DNA from: Setomelanomma holmii
Taxonomy: Eukaryota; Ascomycota; Dothideomycetes; Pleosporales; Phaeosphaeriaceae
DNA length: 63,668 nucleotides
Assembly: GCA_010015745.1 (NCBI GenBank)
Contig: ML978302.1
Coordinates: forward strand, 1-63,668
Direction of reading: 5' to 3'
This document shows positions 30,902-41,647 of this stretch, piece by piece (the first letter of the stretch is position 1; every line of letters begins with the position of its first letter). Below the pieces are notes generated by a model. That model was not told the DNA's origin. It ran no database searches and saw nothing but the letters and a program-made list of their open reading frames with translations. The translations under genes were made by a program, and so were the position numbers.

Positions 30902-33900
30902 ATGTTTTGTCCTACACTCTTTCTATCACTTTTCTTTCTTGGTTGTATAGACGCTCAATTCATCCAAAGATAGAATTGGCACAACGCACCAGATGCGAAT
31001 GGCAACTTGGTTCCGACGCCGTTCTGGCACCGGGAGCAACGATTGACAGAACCAGCTGTCATGTTCCCACGAACAGATATCATCCTCGAGTATAACTGCC
31101 ACAAGATGCCCGCCATCTGTCAGAACGTTAACAATTGGCATGCCGACGCATCGAAATCGAATTGGGTAGGAGATGGCCCGGATGGTTTACCATGGATATG
31201 GGCTTTGCAGAAGAACAACAGTGGCCAGGCTACGGAGTGGCAGTCAAGAGGTCCGATATACGGCGCGATGCTCAATATCCAGATGGTTGGGAAGGGACAG
31301 TGCTCAATCCAAGGTGTCCAGAAACGAACCAGCCTAATATGGTGCCATCATGGCTCGACGCCGCGGAAAATTCTATCACAGCTATTGTCCCTCAAGATCT
31401 CTCGGACCCCACCGCGAGGGCCTACCTGGAGATTATATACAAGATACCAGTCCCTGGGATGAACTTTAGACAGAGGTTGGGTCGAGTCTACAGTTGCGAT
31501 GAATTTCCGCCGGCGTCTTTCATCGAAGGCGATGTTGGAACAGCCAGGTATGTTAAGCATTACACACTTCATCCTTGCGCGGGTCACTCATGTGTAGTCA
31601 GGTAAAACAAATCAAGAAGGCGATGGTGGTGCTGGCAGCACGTATTGTGCACCGTTCGGACATACCTGTGCCGGCCCTATCGTTGGGTCAGAGCAAACTT
31701 GGCAAGGCCTGATTCGTGGCCACTTGCGGAGAATCGTCAATAGGCACTTCGCGATGCACCCGACAATTCGAGTGACAACAGATCGCGCAGTAGCTTTTCG
31801 CTTTCGATTGCTGCCTGCTGCTCAAGGCGCAGCCCAGCGACACGCAGCCCGAGTCTACTTTGTCGATGCGACTGGAAACCAGCGGAAGACCGGAACGAGG
31901 GGTTTTCGTCGTCGCTCAGGCGAGTCCATCCAGCTACCGAATGTCAATGCAAACGCAGTGCAGCGACTAGCGTTTGCTGATAATTTCTCAACCGACGACC
32001 TTACGGAAATGGGCTGGGTGTGTTACTTGACTTCGCGATTTTGGGCATGGGGTTTGCTAATACTCCGTCAAGGTCTACAGCGGCGTCGTTGCTGATTACA
32101 ACAGCACTGACATCTTCGTCGAGATGCCGAATGGCCAGTTGATTCCGGCAGATGACACCGCTTCTCTCGACCAGGCGGTCAAAGATTCTCTGACTTTGGT
32201 CAATGGAACTGTCTCACCCGACAGTGCTAATGATGCGGACGCTCTGCTCCTGTGCACGTAATTGCTCTTATCTCCACTAATACCTCCGAGCCTTTGGAGA
32301 GCGACGTGCCCACGTGGAGCATAACGGCAAGTGATGTTGATCAATCCCTAACCACCTATGACCTCGAAACCCAGCGAGAACCACAACAGGGCGTCATCAA
32401 CATAATCGGTCTCAGCCAGCAATATATACTTGGCCAGCTCGGTAGCAACCAGACTCGAAATAATACTTTGATGCAGAACAGCACAGTATCCTCCCGCATA
32501 CGACGAAATCAGAGCTTGAACATGCGAGCAGTCGATGGATCTGTTCAGTGTGGTCCGGGACAACCATGTCTCGACGGGTCTTGCTGTACGTAAATCCACA
32601 TTGCTTTTCGCATCATCAATCTAACATTCGTTCCTCGCTTAGGCAATACGGACGGAAAGTGTGGTTTCAAGGGCAATAACTGCGGAGCGAAGTGTATCCC
32701 AAACTGCGACGCGAAGGCAATGTGCGGCATTGATTCGGCGGATGGAATAACTCATGCGGTCTGAAGCTCTGTTGTTCTTACTACGGCTGGTGTGGTACCG
32801 AGGACGTCCACTGCAATGATCCAGAACCCCAACTTGGTGCGTATCCTCGAACATGATTTGCCCTCACACTCGCTGACCTAGCCTTCGTCATCAAGCGAAA
32901 ACTCCGTGTCAAGTCGGCTATGGTTCATGCGAGATCAAGCCCTCTCCGTCATGCGGAAAATCGTCCGGCACTACACGCGGTCGTCGCGTTGGTTACTACC
33001 AGGGATGGAACACTAGAGAGCGTCAATGCGACAAGGTTGCGCCTCGCCAGATCAATACGCGAGGCCTCACCCACCTCTTCTACTCCTTTGCATTTTTCCA
33101 TCCGACGACGTTCGAGTTGATGCCGATGAATGAGGGCGACATTCCTCTTTACGGTGAATTTACCTCGTTGAAACGCAACGAACTGCAAACCTGGATTGCT
33201 ATCGGTGGTGTAAGTAAATCAGCTTTCATCTGGGACATAGTCCCAAGACAAGCTTCTGCCCCAGCGTATCATTGCAATGTGCCCCAAGTGCTGATTTTGA
33301 GTAGTGGTCCTTCAATGATCCGGGTACCGCAACATACAGTGCTTATTCCGACATGGTCTCCACCCAAGCCAACCGTGCGGCTTTCATCAACTCCCTCATC
33401 AAGTTTATGGACACGTACGGGTTCCAGGGCGCAGATATAGATTGGGAATACCCTGCAGAATCCAAGCGAGGAGGCCGCAAAGCAGATACTGACAACCTCG
33501 TTCTGCTCATGAGGGAAATGCATGCCGCATTCGCTGGTCGCTATGGTAGTAGTCTGACCATTGCTCCAGATTATTGATACGACAAAGCACGATTCGTGGT
33601 AGGCACGCGCTAACACAGTCACAGGTACCTTCGTGGTGAGTAGGACAATCATTTGACACGAAGGGCTGTCAATGCAGTATGCTAATGCTTCGTCATAGGG
33701 TTTAAGCCGGCTGAGATGCAGGACTACGTCGACTTCCTAGGGTTCATGAGGCAGGTCCATATTTTCTCTATGCGTAAGATATGAGCAAAGCTGACCGGTG
33801 GTGCAGTTACGATCTTCATGGTCCTTGGGATGAAGACGTGAAGACGTGAAAACTCTATGATCCATCGTGCGACCGCAGACTGATATCATCGAGATTGAGA

Positions 33901-36042
33901 AGAACCTAAAGCCACTTTGGTTTGATGGCGTCGACCCCGCGAAGATAAACTATGGAATTGTATACTACGGCAGGACATACAAGCTCTCAGACCCATCATG
34001 GGACAAGATGGGGTGCCGTTTCATAGGCGGCGAGGCTGCTGCGCCCGGTTCTTGCACTAACTTCGCTGGCGTTCTCTCCAATCGCGAGATCAGAAGGACG
34101 ATCAAAGATGATGGTATCCAGCCGTACTTGAATGAAACTGCCATGGTCGAATATTTCAAGTACAAGGGAGACAGCTGGGTCGGCTACGATGATGCTGAGA
34201 CCTATGCAATGAAAGAAGCTTACGTTAATGACAGATGCTTGGTATGTATGCTTCTAAATTTACAATATCAGATAGCTAACAGTGCTCCCTAGGGTGGTAT
34301 CATGATCTAGTCTATCGAATTTGACGACGAGACTGGTGGAGGTATTGGTCTCGACACCCCGAACAATTACAAGTCGCCAGAGTCAGCATCAATCATTCCG
34401 ATAGCGCACACGACAGTCCCATCTGGTCAGACATTTACTCTAGGCCCGGGAGCTTCTACAGATGTGCCTCGACTTCCCAATGGTGGGAATCAGAATAGTC
34501 CGATTGGACCCGGGGCTGAGAAATGCAGTCAATGCAGCTTCTTCCGTCTGATCACGTCCACATGCTGCGGCACAGGAGGGTAAGCAGGAAATCTCTGGTA
34601 TCTTAATTGACTACTTCGACTGATCACCCGTGTTTTGCAGATCTATCGGCAACCCTTTTCTAATTCCAGCTGGTGTGCCAGTTCCTATGGACATTCCGCT
34701 CCCGGCTGGGTTCATTCCAAGCCAGCCATTCAAAGATCCCAGTGGCAATACGATCTCAGCGAATCAGCCACTGCCGCAAGAGACCATCATACCCTGCGGG
34801 ACAGTCTTTACTTAGCCTTTTATCATTGGACCTGGCACACCCCTGCATGAAGGTGAGGGAGATGATCAGAACTCTACATCTCCAGGTCTCATTTGGCTCT
34901 CTCACGACATCTGGAAGGAGCCGAACCCGCAAGTACAATGTTACTTCCAATGTACATTTGTCCTTCCGCCCTGGCCATCATACACGACGACTATTGATTA
35001 CCCTCGGATTACGGTGACTGAAGATAATACCATTAAGACTACACTGACGTTCCCACCATTGACTATCAGTCGATGGGAGCCATCGAACATCGTCGTCAGC
35101 GGAAGGGCAAGCTGCACAACTTCATGTATCGATGAACAGAATAATCGACGCACCTCTTCTGTAAAGATCAGCACCACCACCATTTGGGCCCCAGTCCCTT
35201 ACACCACGGATGGCACAATCAAAACAACTCGGCCTCCATCAACGACTGATGCCGGCGGCGGAGGTCGTGGTGGTGGTAAGCCACCTTGCCCTTGGCCAAT
35301 CTGTCCTGGCCCACCACCTCCTTTGAACCTTCCCTCTCTCACCATCAATGTGGGCCCACCGAAGCCCACGGTGACGCCATGTGCCTATCCTGCCGCGCCC
35401 TGTACTCCACCAGGTACTACACCGCCACCCAACCCTGGAGAGACCGGCTTCCCAGACCCCGACCCCACCGAGCCAGCCCAAGAAGAAGTGAATGAAGAAG
35501 TCGACAAAGAAGACCTGACCTGCCGCGCTCTACCCTCGAACTCTTCCGAGCCCGGTGACGGCGACGCAACAACATCCAAGAAACCTGATCCAACCACCAC
35601 GAAACAACCAGACCCGACGACCAGCAAGCAGCCCGACCCTACAACCAAGCAATCCCCGCCCAAAAAAACGCCCGGCTTCTCCAAGGACGAAATCAAATGC
35701 TACGACTCGGGCCAAGTCGCACGCCGCGGCCATGTCCTCACGCCCGTCGACGCATGGTGCGTCGCCAACAAAGGCAAGACGCTCAAGTCGAAATACTACT
35801 CTGGCGAGCTGCGCACCGCGTTCCCGTGCTGCGACACGCTGCATGAAGTCGTGCCTATCGAAGTCAAGTACAGCGTGGAAATGAAGGAAGGATGCAAGTG
35901 GAAAGTCGACGAAGCGACTTGCAAGGCGGAGTGGAGGAAGGTGATTGATGGGTGTGATAGGAATACTGCGGATCGGAAACAGGGTGGAAGATTGGTGGGG
36001 GATTGTGTTACTTGGAGGGTGGATCCGAATGCGTCATCGTGA
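30902..36042 (+). pseudogene. killer-toxin-like GH18 chitinase with NucA/NucB-like region, degenerate
   Basis: A secreted multidomain protein related to fungal subgroup C chitinases (relatives of the yeast killer-toxin alpha/beta subunit). Order: signal peptide (MFCPTLFLSLFFLGCIDAQF, ATG 30902); NucA/NucB-like region (YSCDEFPPASFIEG near 31490, GGAGSTYCAPFGHTCAGP, ARVYFVDATGN); linker; CBM18 (CGPGQPCLDGSCC, then CCSYYGWCGTEDVHC); GH18 domain from ~32980 with catalytic GADIDWEYP near 33430; YDLHGPWDED; C-terminal region with TTSKQPDPTT repeats and Cys motifs. No second signal peptide precedes the chitinase half, so one polypeptide is inferred. Breaks: TAG ~30971; frame change ~31180; small insertion ~32245; frame change ~32750; probable lost splice donor ~33575; frame loss ~33850; TAG 34308; TAG 34813. 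The last 343 codons (35014-36042) are open. It cannot make the full protein. Confidence 0.88.
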
Positions 36043-36551
36043 GTGTGTTGATTGGGGTTGTTCTCTTTGTATATGTTTGTTTAGAAATGGAGCAGACCCG
36101 ACCGTCTTTGGTTGACACCATTCGCCATGTCGTATTGCTATTATGCGGTGGCTGGTTTGGCGTGGAGAAGTCGCTACAAGGGAAAGCGCAGCCGAGCCTC
36201 GGACTTGCAGACTAGAACAGCCGACATCAACCCACGACACCACCACCCTTGATGTCAGCCTCGCAGACCGCCCGATGCAGCTGCCCCGCCCAGCTGAAGA
36301 CGGCCTGTTGGCTGCCTGGTCAATCTATATATTTGATGATAACTAAGCCCCTGCACTGATCTTAACAACAGACATTACACCAATTCCCCTACTCCTGCTG
36401 CAATCGCGACTGCACGCAACCGTGGCGCGGTATCGAGCAGGCCTCACAACGCACTCAAGTCTCGAATAGCAATTTTCACAGACCTTTCAAGGTACGAAGC
36501 TCGTTACGAACGTGTCGACATCAACTCAACCCCGTGAACGCAGGGACAACC
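36043..36551. other. spacer
   Basis: Between the chitinase pseudogene and the next plus-strand gene. No gene or repeat was recognised; the region 36360-36550 is pyrimidine-rich and plausibly the leader of the gene at 36552. Confidence 0.4.
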
Positions 36552-36890
36552 ATGTCGCCCCCCTCCATCGTCAGCGCCTTCATCTCCCTCAAACCTCTCG
36601 AGCCCGTCCTCGTCTTCTCCAGCCCCGAAGACGCCGCCCTCTTCCAATCGCGCTGCAAGCAAGGCCGCATTTTGCCTAACGCGCGCCAATCATGGGTTTA
36701 TCTGCCCATGCCAGAGGGGTTGCTGCGTGTGCGGACGGCGCGCATGGGCGATGTGGCGTTTGACTTTGAGCATGAGAAGAATGCGAGAGATTTTAATGGG
36801 AGTATTAAGAGTCTGGGCAGGATTTATGCGAGTCCAAAGGGGGATCATGGGTGGGAGAAGGTGGTGTATTTGGGGACGGAGAAATTGTAA
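36552..36890 (+). CDS. small hypothetical protein, 112 residues
   Basis: Single-exon frame MSPPSIVSAFISLKPLEPVL to YLGTEKL. The composition is that of a folded cytosolic protein, with no signal peptide or transmembrane helix (LEPVLVFSSPEDAALFQSRC, ARDFNGSIKSLGRIYASPK). The family is not recognised. The start is the first true ATG (accATGtcg); the open frame extends six codons further upstream only from a GTG. Codon use resembles neighbouring genes, supporting a real gene. Confidence 0.6.
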   Translation: MSPPSIVSAFISLKPLEPVLVFSSPEDAALFQSRCKQGRILPNARQSWVYLPMPEGLLRVRTARMGDVAFDFEHEKNARDFNGSIKSLGRIYASPKGDHGWEKVVYLGTEKL

Positions 36891-37360
36891 GAATAGGATC
36901 TTAGGGTATGGTTGGGAGCCTCTGAAGTGCGTGCAAGATGGCTCTCTGCGTGCTAGGTGGTATAGGAATCTTTGCGCAATTTCGTTTTGCGATTGTTGAT
37001 CCGCATCGTACTCGTTCTTCTTGTCTTTCTCCAAATCTGTGCTCGCTGTGGTCGCTATACGTGGACGACTATGTTCTTCTCGCATATCTCAGTCTCAGTC
37101 TCATGCAGCCGTTCGAGGTGAAGACCTTTTATTCATTCTCACTTGCGGTCACTGCGTGCTTGTCCAGGGACTGTTCGCGCCTTCCTCACTTCAGCGTCGT
37201 AACAACAAGCAATTTCTTGGCGCTTCCAACACTCTCTCTACGCTGCTCACCTCGCAATCTTTCTCGCACCACGTCCGCATTCTTTCAACGTCACCCGCTA
37301 CTATCGTTTTCTTGTCCAACAACTTACTGCAAAAAACAAATCTACATCCGCTCATTCAGC
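36891..37360. other. spacer / leader
   Basis: The frame of the next gene is open back to 36938 but no credible start lies there; the sequence is CT-rich (tcttcttgtctttctcc), like a fungal 5' leader. Confidence 0.45.
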
Positions 37361-38453
37361 ATGTCCGACTCAGGTAGTAACGACTCCTCACCTTCAAGAT
37401 CTAGACAGCAGCGCGCACGCCGTACGCTCGCCGACTTTCCGCTGTTAGAGAGGACCGCTCTTAGTATGAACCAACCGGATCTCGGCCGAGTGCTTAGGAG
37501 CCTGGGAGATATTGCCGGCCAGCTTTCTAGGCCCGACCACACGTTCCTCTCTCGAGAACAGCTTCTAGAAACGCTCCGACAGGGTTCAGCACCACGTGGG
37601 GTCGCCGTCAGCACCGCGCCTATTATGCCTGCTGAAACGGCCAAACCGAGCGAGCCCAAGAAGCCTGTTGTCACCCTCGTACCGTCACTTCTGGAGACTG
37701 CGTACAAGGAGGAAGACGATACCACGGGCACACCTAGGACGCTCGCGTACGTTCGAGCACAACGCGCCGTTCTCAAGTACCTCGACACCCAGGCTTCTGA
37801 TACGCTTGCTCCGCACCAAGCCCGCAGATGGACGCAATCCATCAATCCCGTCAGCAAGATGCCGAGGGCCGAAGAGGCGCTCCGACTGTGCTACTACATG
37901 CGTTCACAGGGCTATGACACTGGCGCTCTTATCGGGCATGACACCAAGATAATGCAGCTGTATGTGGTCATTCGCACAGGGCCCGACAAGATTCTCTACT
38001 GGAAGCAGAACTTCTCGACCAACCAAGTTCTGTACACGGCTCCCTCAACTTCACGATCCGGTAGGCGCAATGCGCTGCCAGGAAATTCTGCAAACTTCGA
38101 CCTGAGCATGGAGAATATGTTAGCCTTAACAAATGCACGGGCAGACCAGCGCGAAGCGGGGCTTGTTCGGCGACGCATGGGAGTCCTGCCAGCACTGAGC
38201 GAGCAACTCGTTGCCGCCCAAGCTCGGATCGATCAAGAGCTATCTCGCGAAGTCCCAAATTCAGCGTAAGTGCAACACTGTAACACCTGGAGAGACATCA
38301 TACTAACATAGGCCCAGCGCCCTAGATGCCGCTATCCAGAACTTCGAAGCCATCCAAGCACGAATGACCGCCGCGCCGGCTCCTGCAGGAGCTCAGGAGC
38401 CCGAGACAGACATTCCTCCGCCGGCTCCAACAACACCTACACCCCCGTCCTAG
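37361..38453 (+). CDS. hypothetical protein, probably truncated by in-frame TAG
   Basis: Exon 1 (37361-38265) starts MSDSGSNDSSPSRSRQQRAR. It contains a folded-looking core (EEALRLCYYMRSQGYDTGAL, IMQLYVVIRTGPDKILYW). A 46-base intron (38266-38311, GTAAGT...TACTAACATAG) with a perfect branch site joins exon 2 (SALDAAIQNFEAIQARMTAA, then Pro-rich sequence) ending in TAG at 38451. The product would be 348 residues. The same frame continues without further stops for 140 codons (next entry), so this TAG is probably a nonsense mutation. No domain is recognised. Confidence 0.65.
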
Positions 38454-38876
38454 CGGTACTGGGACTTGTCGCGCATGTTCGAACGCAATCGACCGACTAC
38501 TCCTCCACCTCAACAACGTGAGTCTGTAGAAGTAGACACTGCGCGAGCCCTTGAGGAATCGATTTCTCCACGGGATACTCGCGGTCCTTCAGATAGCACT
38601 CTGGGCTTGACAGCGGAACAAGGTTGGCAATCATGGATTGAAGATATGCGTAGAGACAGGAGGCAGTTCGAGCAGCGACCAGAGCCAGAGTTCGAGCCTT
38701 TCGCTGCTCAAATGGATGAGATTAACAATCTCATAAGACAAGCACATGCACTCACGGATCGGGCGCATCAAGTCACAAGGCAGATGCAAGAGCAGAATGA
38801 TCACATTCAGAGAACGACGGAGGAGGCCATGAGAGAGTTTGAGGATTGGACTGCGTCTGGCCGTGGATTTAGATGA
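38454..38876 (+). other. in-frame continuation past the TAG (coiled-coil segment)
   Basis: Immediately after TAG 38451-38453 the same frame stays open for 140 residues. It has gene-like composition: RYWDLSRMFERNRPTTPPPQ, then a long amphipathic helix (MDEINNLIRQAHALTDRAHQ, EQNDHIQRTTEEAMREFEDW). The 38475 ATG is only 21 bases from the stop, too close for an independent nuclear gene. It is best read as the C-terminus of the preceding gene, cut off by the stop, or retained through an unrecognised splice. Confidence 0.6.
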
Positions 38877-39552
38877 TTTCTTGAATAGCATGAGAAATCA
38901 ATCGTCATTCTTGAATCACGTGGAAACACTCACCGTTCACATGGAGCTACTTTCGTGAACAGGGAGGTGCTTGAAGGTCATCGTTATGCTCACATTGTGA
39001 TATAGATGGGGCATTGCTGCTGCCACTGATACTCGCATCAACACTCCCATTGAGTTCACATATACGGTCACGGCCTTGCATTATCATCACCATACAAGAT
39101 TGGCGTGCCAAAACACTTTTATGAGTGCCCAATAACATCGCACTAATTACCCAGAAACTCAACACGCATCTAGATCAAGGAAATGTTGGACTACAGTAAG
39201 TTCTCGTGCTCAAGCCAATATGGCCGTCGAGAACCGTGTCAGCCCAGTGCAACGCTTACAGGAGGCAGACTGGAGATGCATCCAGCTCGTGTGAAAGGAA
39301 ATTAGTTCCAGTCATAAGCCTCTGCCCAGATGGCAGAGGATGAGGGCATCCGGTCCGTTTCAAAGGAAGAGTGAAGGCCAGGGAAAGCGAGGAAGCTGTC
39401 GCGACGGTCGGAAAAAAAAAAGGGAACCGCACTCTGGCGTTTAGCTTCAGGCCCGGTCCAAATACCAAGACGCCCAAAATCTTTCATGTACTCCAATTTC
39501 GCGCGATCAACCGCGCGCGCACGAACGTGTGGATGCTATACGTCAGAGAGCT
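38877..39552. other. convergent 3' spacer
   Basis: Lies between a plus-strand gene and the minus-strand protease. It has an A-run near 39411-39421. Frames at 39256-39477 and 39302-39496 (minus) are short and unrecognised. Confidence 0.4.
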
Positions 39553-41647
39553 CTACACTCTACCACATCCGCCTTCCAGAGACCAGTTGTTGCTGTTCTG
39601 CCGGGTGCGCTTCGAATAGGTACGCGGATTACGAGCACGAGCATCCTCGTCCCAATGAATCGGCGATGATCGCTTGCGGGGTCGGTCGTGGGAAAATTCC
39701 AAGTTCGTAGGTGCAGAGTGACTTGCCTCAGTCGGTGTGTGCGAGAGATCCAGGTCTGTCGACGCGGAATGGTTCACTTTTATCGGTCCTGCAGATGCGA
39801 CAGGGTCGTTCAGATCTTCATCTTCGAGTGAGGGATAGTTGGCGTCTTCGATGCGTGGACGATGTGGCAGGTCTGTCTGTGATACGTGCGGTGGTGTACT
39901 TTTGAGGATATCCTTCATCTCCTCATCCTCAGTGGCGTCTAGCTTAACGTCCGTCATTACCCAGTCCTCGGAGGTGTCCAGCTCTATTTCTTTGGCGGGC
40001 TCAGTCTTGGTAGACGATGAATTGGAGATCGTCGAGCCCGAGGATATGGAAGAGGAAATCTGCCGATGGTGCCTGGCATAGGCACTCAGCTCTATGCCGC
40101 CCCCCGCTTGCGGCTCGGACATTAGGTATGCCAGGTTGCAGTCGAGGAAATTGCGGGCGGTGGGAAAAATGAAGTCAGGAGTATACGCTGATAGCTCCAC
40201 TGACCCACCCTCCACAGCCCATGTATCGTGCAGCTCCATCGCCTCTTGTGAATTGGCACGGGTCTTGTAGTCGAGGATGAGGCGTTGCATATCTTCGCGT
40301 ACGTCGAAGGAGTCGAAGACGCGTCCGAATCGATGAGGAAACCGAGCGTTGAGTTCAATAGAACAGTCCTCTTCTTCACCAGCGAGCTGGTATCGGACGA
40401 CGTGATCGATCAGAATCTTGCACATGTACCAGACAAACGGGCCACAAGGACCCAGGTCCCCGTCAAATCGATTGTTCCACCATTGGTGGGGACTGTTTTT
40501 TTGCGGTGACCACTCCCACTGCTGTTCATCTTCGTGGAGGATATGTAGTAGACCACGTATAGCCGTCTGTGCAATGATCTGCAGATCGCTAGGACGCCCG
40601 CGATTGAAGAGCGAATCGTAGTAGTATGCGCGCTTATGCACACGATCCAAAGCTGCAAGTGCCCAATGGGAACCGGCGGCGCCAGCATCGCGATCGGGAG
40701 CAGTACCGTTGTTTACCGGGACAAAGATCCACCTTTTGTCAGAGAAGCGAACTCTGAAGCAGTCGTAGGAGGCTTCTACCGCGTCGTCGTATCCGCAGCT
40801 CATGTAGCTCATCTGAGCAAACGTGGTACTCAAAATGTCAATCTTGTGGCTCTCGCATTCCATGCTTCGACGCAGGGCTTCCAAGGCCATGTCCAAGCCG
40901 GCGTCGCCCATCCAGCAGTCAGCGCCGTCCGTACGTCTCATGTTGAGGAACTCGTCGTTCCGAATCTTAGCATCGCCAAGCGTAAGGTACTCCCCATAAT
41001 CGTATGGAGGGTTCCAAACGCGCCTAACCATGAAGTCAGGATACCGGAAAGGGTAAGGAAGATGTATCAGAGACATCGGTAGAGGGACTGGCTCAAGTTG
41101 GTGGCTCCGATTCCTGGGGTTGATGGGCTAGCAGTTGTTAGCGACGCGCTCACCGAGATCAGCATCGAGATATCCTCGAGCGTATAAGTTTGTGGGAACA
41201 ATTTGCAAGGCTTGGTCCACGCGCGGTCAGGCCCGCCCTTAACCCGGCACACTTCTAGACACGCCGAGCTCCATGGCTTCTTGTAGCCGGTGCAGCCAAC
41301 TGGAAGGGTACACAAGGTGGGCGAGCATTGGATCTTCTGCTTCACTTCATGGAACTATAGCTACTTACCTGAATCCGCTCTTGTCCATTATTGACAGCCA
41401 GTGGTACTATGACTGTAGTGCCCCAATTCTTGGCGGTGGTGACATCGATGGTATATCGTCTGGATAGTAGGGGCCGGCTGGTCGGTCGGGTCGGAACGAA
41501 GCGTTCGCGCTTGAAACCACGGGCTGCCGTAACGTCCATCGTGCGGAACTGCGCTCGCATGATCGGCGGTGTGCGCTGGAGGCCATAGTGCTCCCATATA
41601 TCCTTCTGCAATAGTGATGGAAGTGAATCTTGCGATTGGGAGTCCAT
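39553..41647 (-). CDS. Ulp1/C48-type cysteine protease
   Basis: Predicted SUMO- or Nedd8-type deconjugating protease. The catalytic domain is in the long last exon (to 39553). Numbered from the Met at 41076: a substrate-entry motif (GADCWMGDAGLDMALEAL), His137 (GSHWALAALD), Asp154 (YYYDSLF), Gln198 (SPHQWWNN) and Cys211 (GDLGPCGPFVWYMCKIL). That is the C48 order His, Asp, Gln, Cys. The tail after ~residue 300 is acidic, Ser-rich and ends with basic clusters (RPRKRSS). Upstream exons: the start exon from ATG 41647 (MDSQSQDSLPSLLQKDIW) to about 41369, and a Cys-rich exon (CSPTLCTLPVGCTGYKKPW, about 41345-41154). A 62-base intron (41153-41092) precedes the catalytic exon. The first intron boundary is unsure because the simplest choice is only ~32 bases. 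It looks intact otherwise. Confidence 0.8.

Noticed and set aside
38451..38453. Programmed stop-codon readthrough at TAG
   Set aside because: The known fungal readthrough context (TGA CTA) is absent; a nonsense mutation or splicing is simpler.
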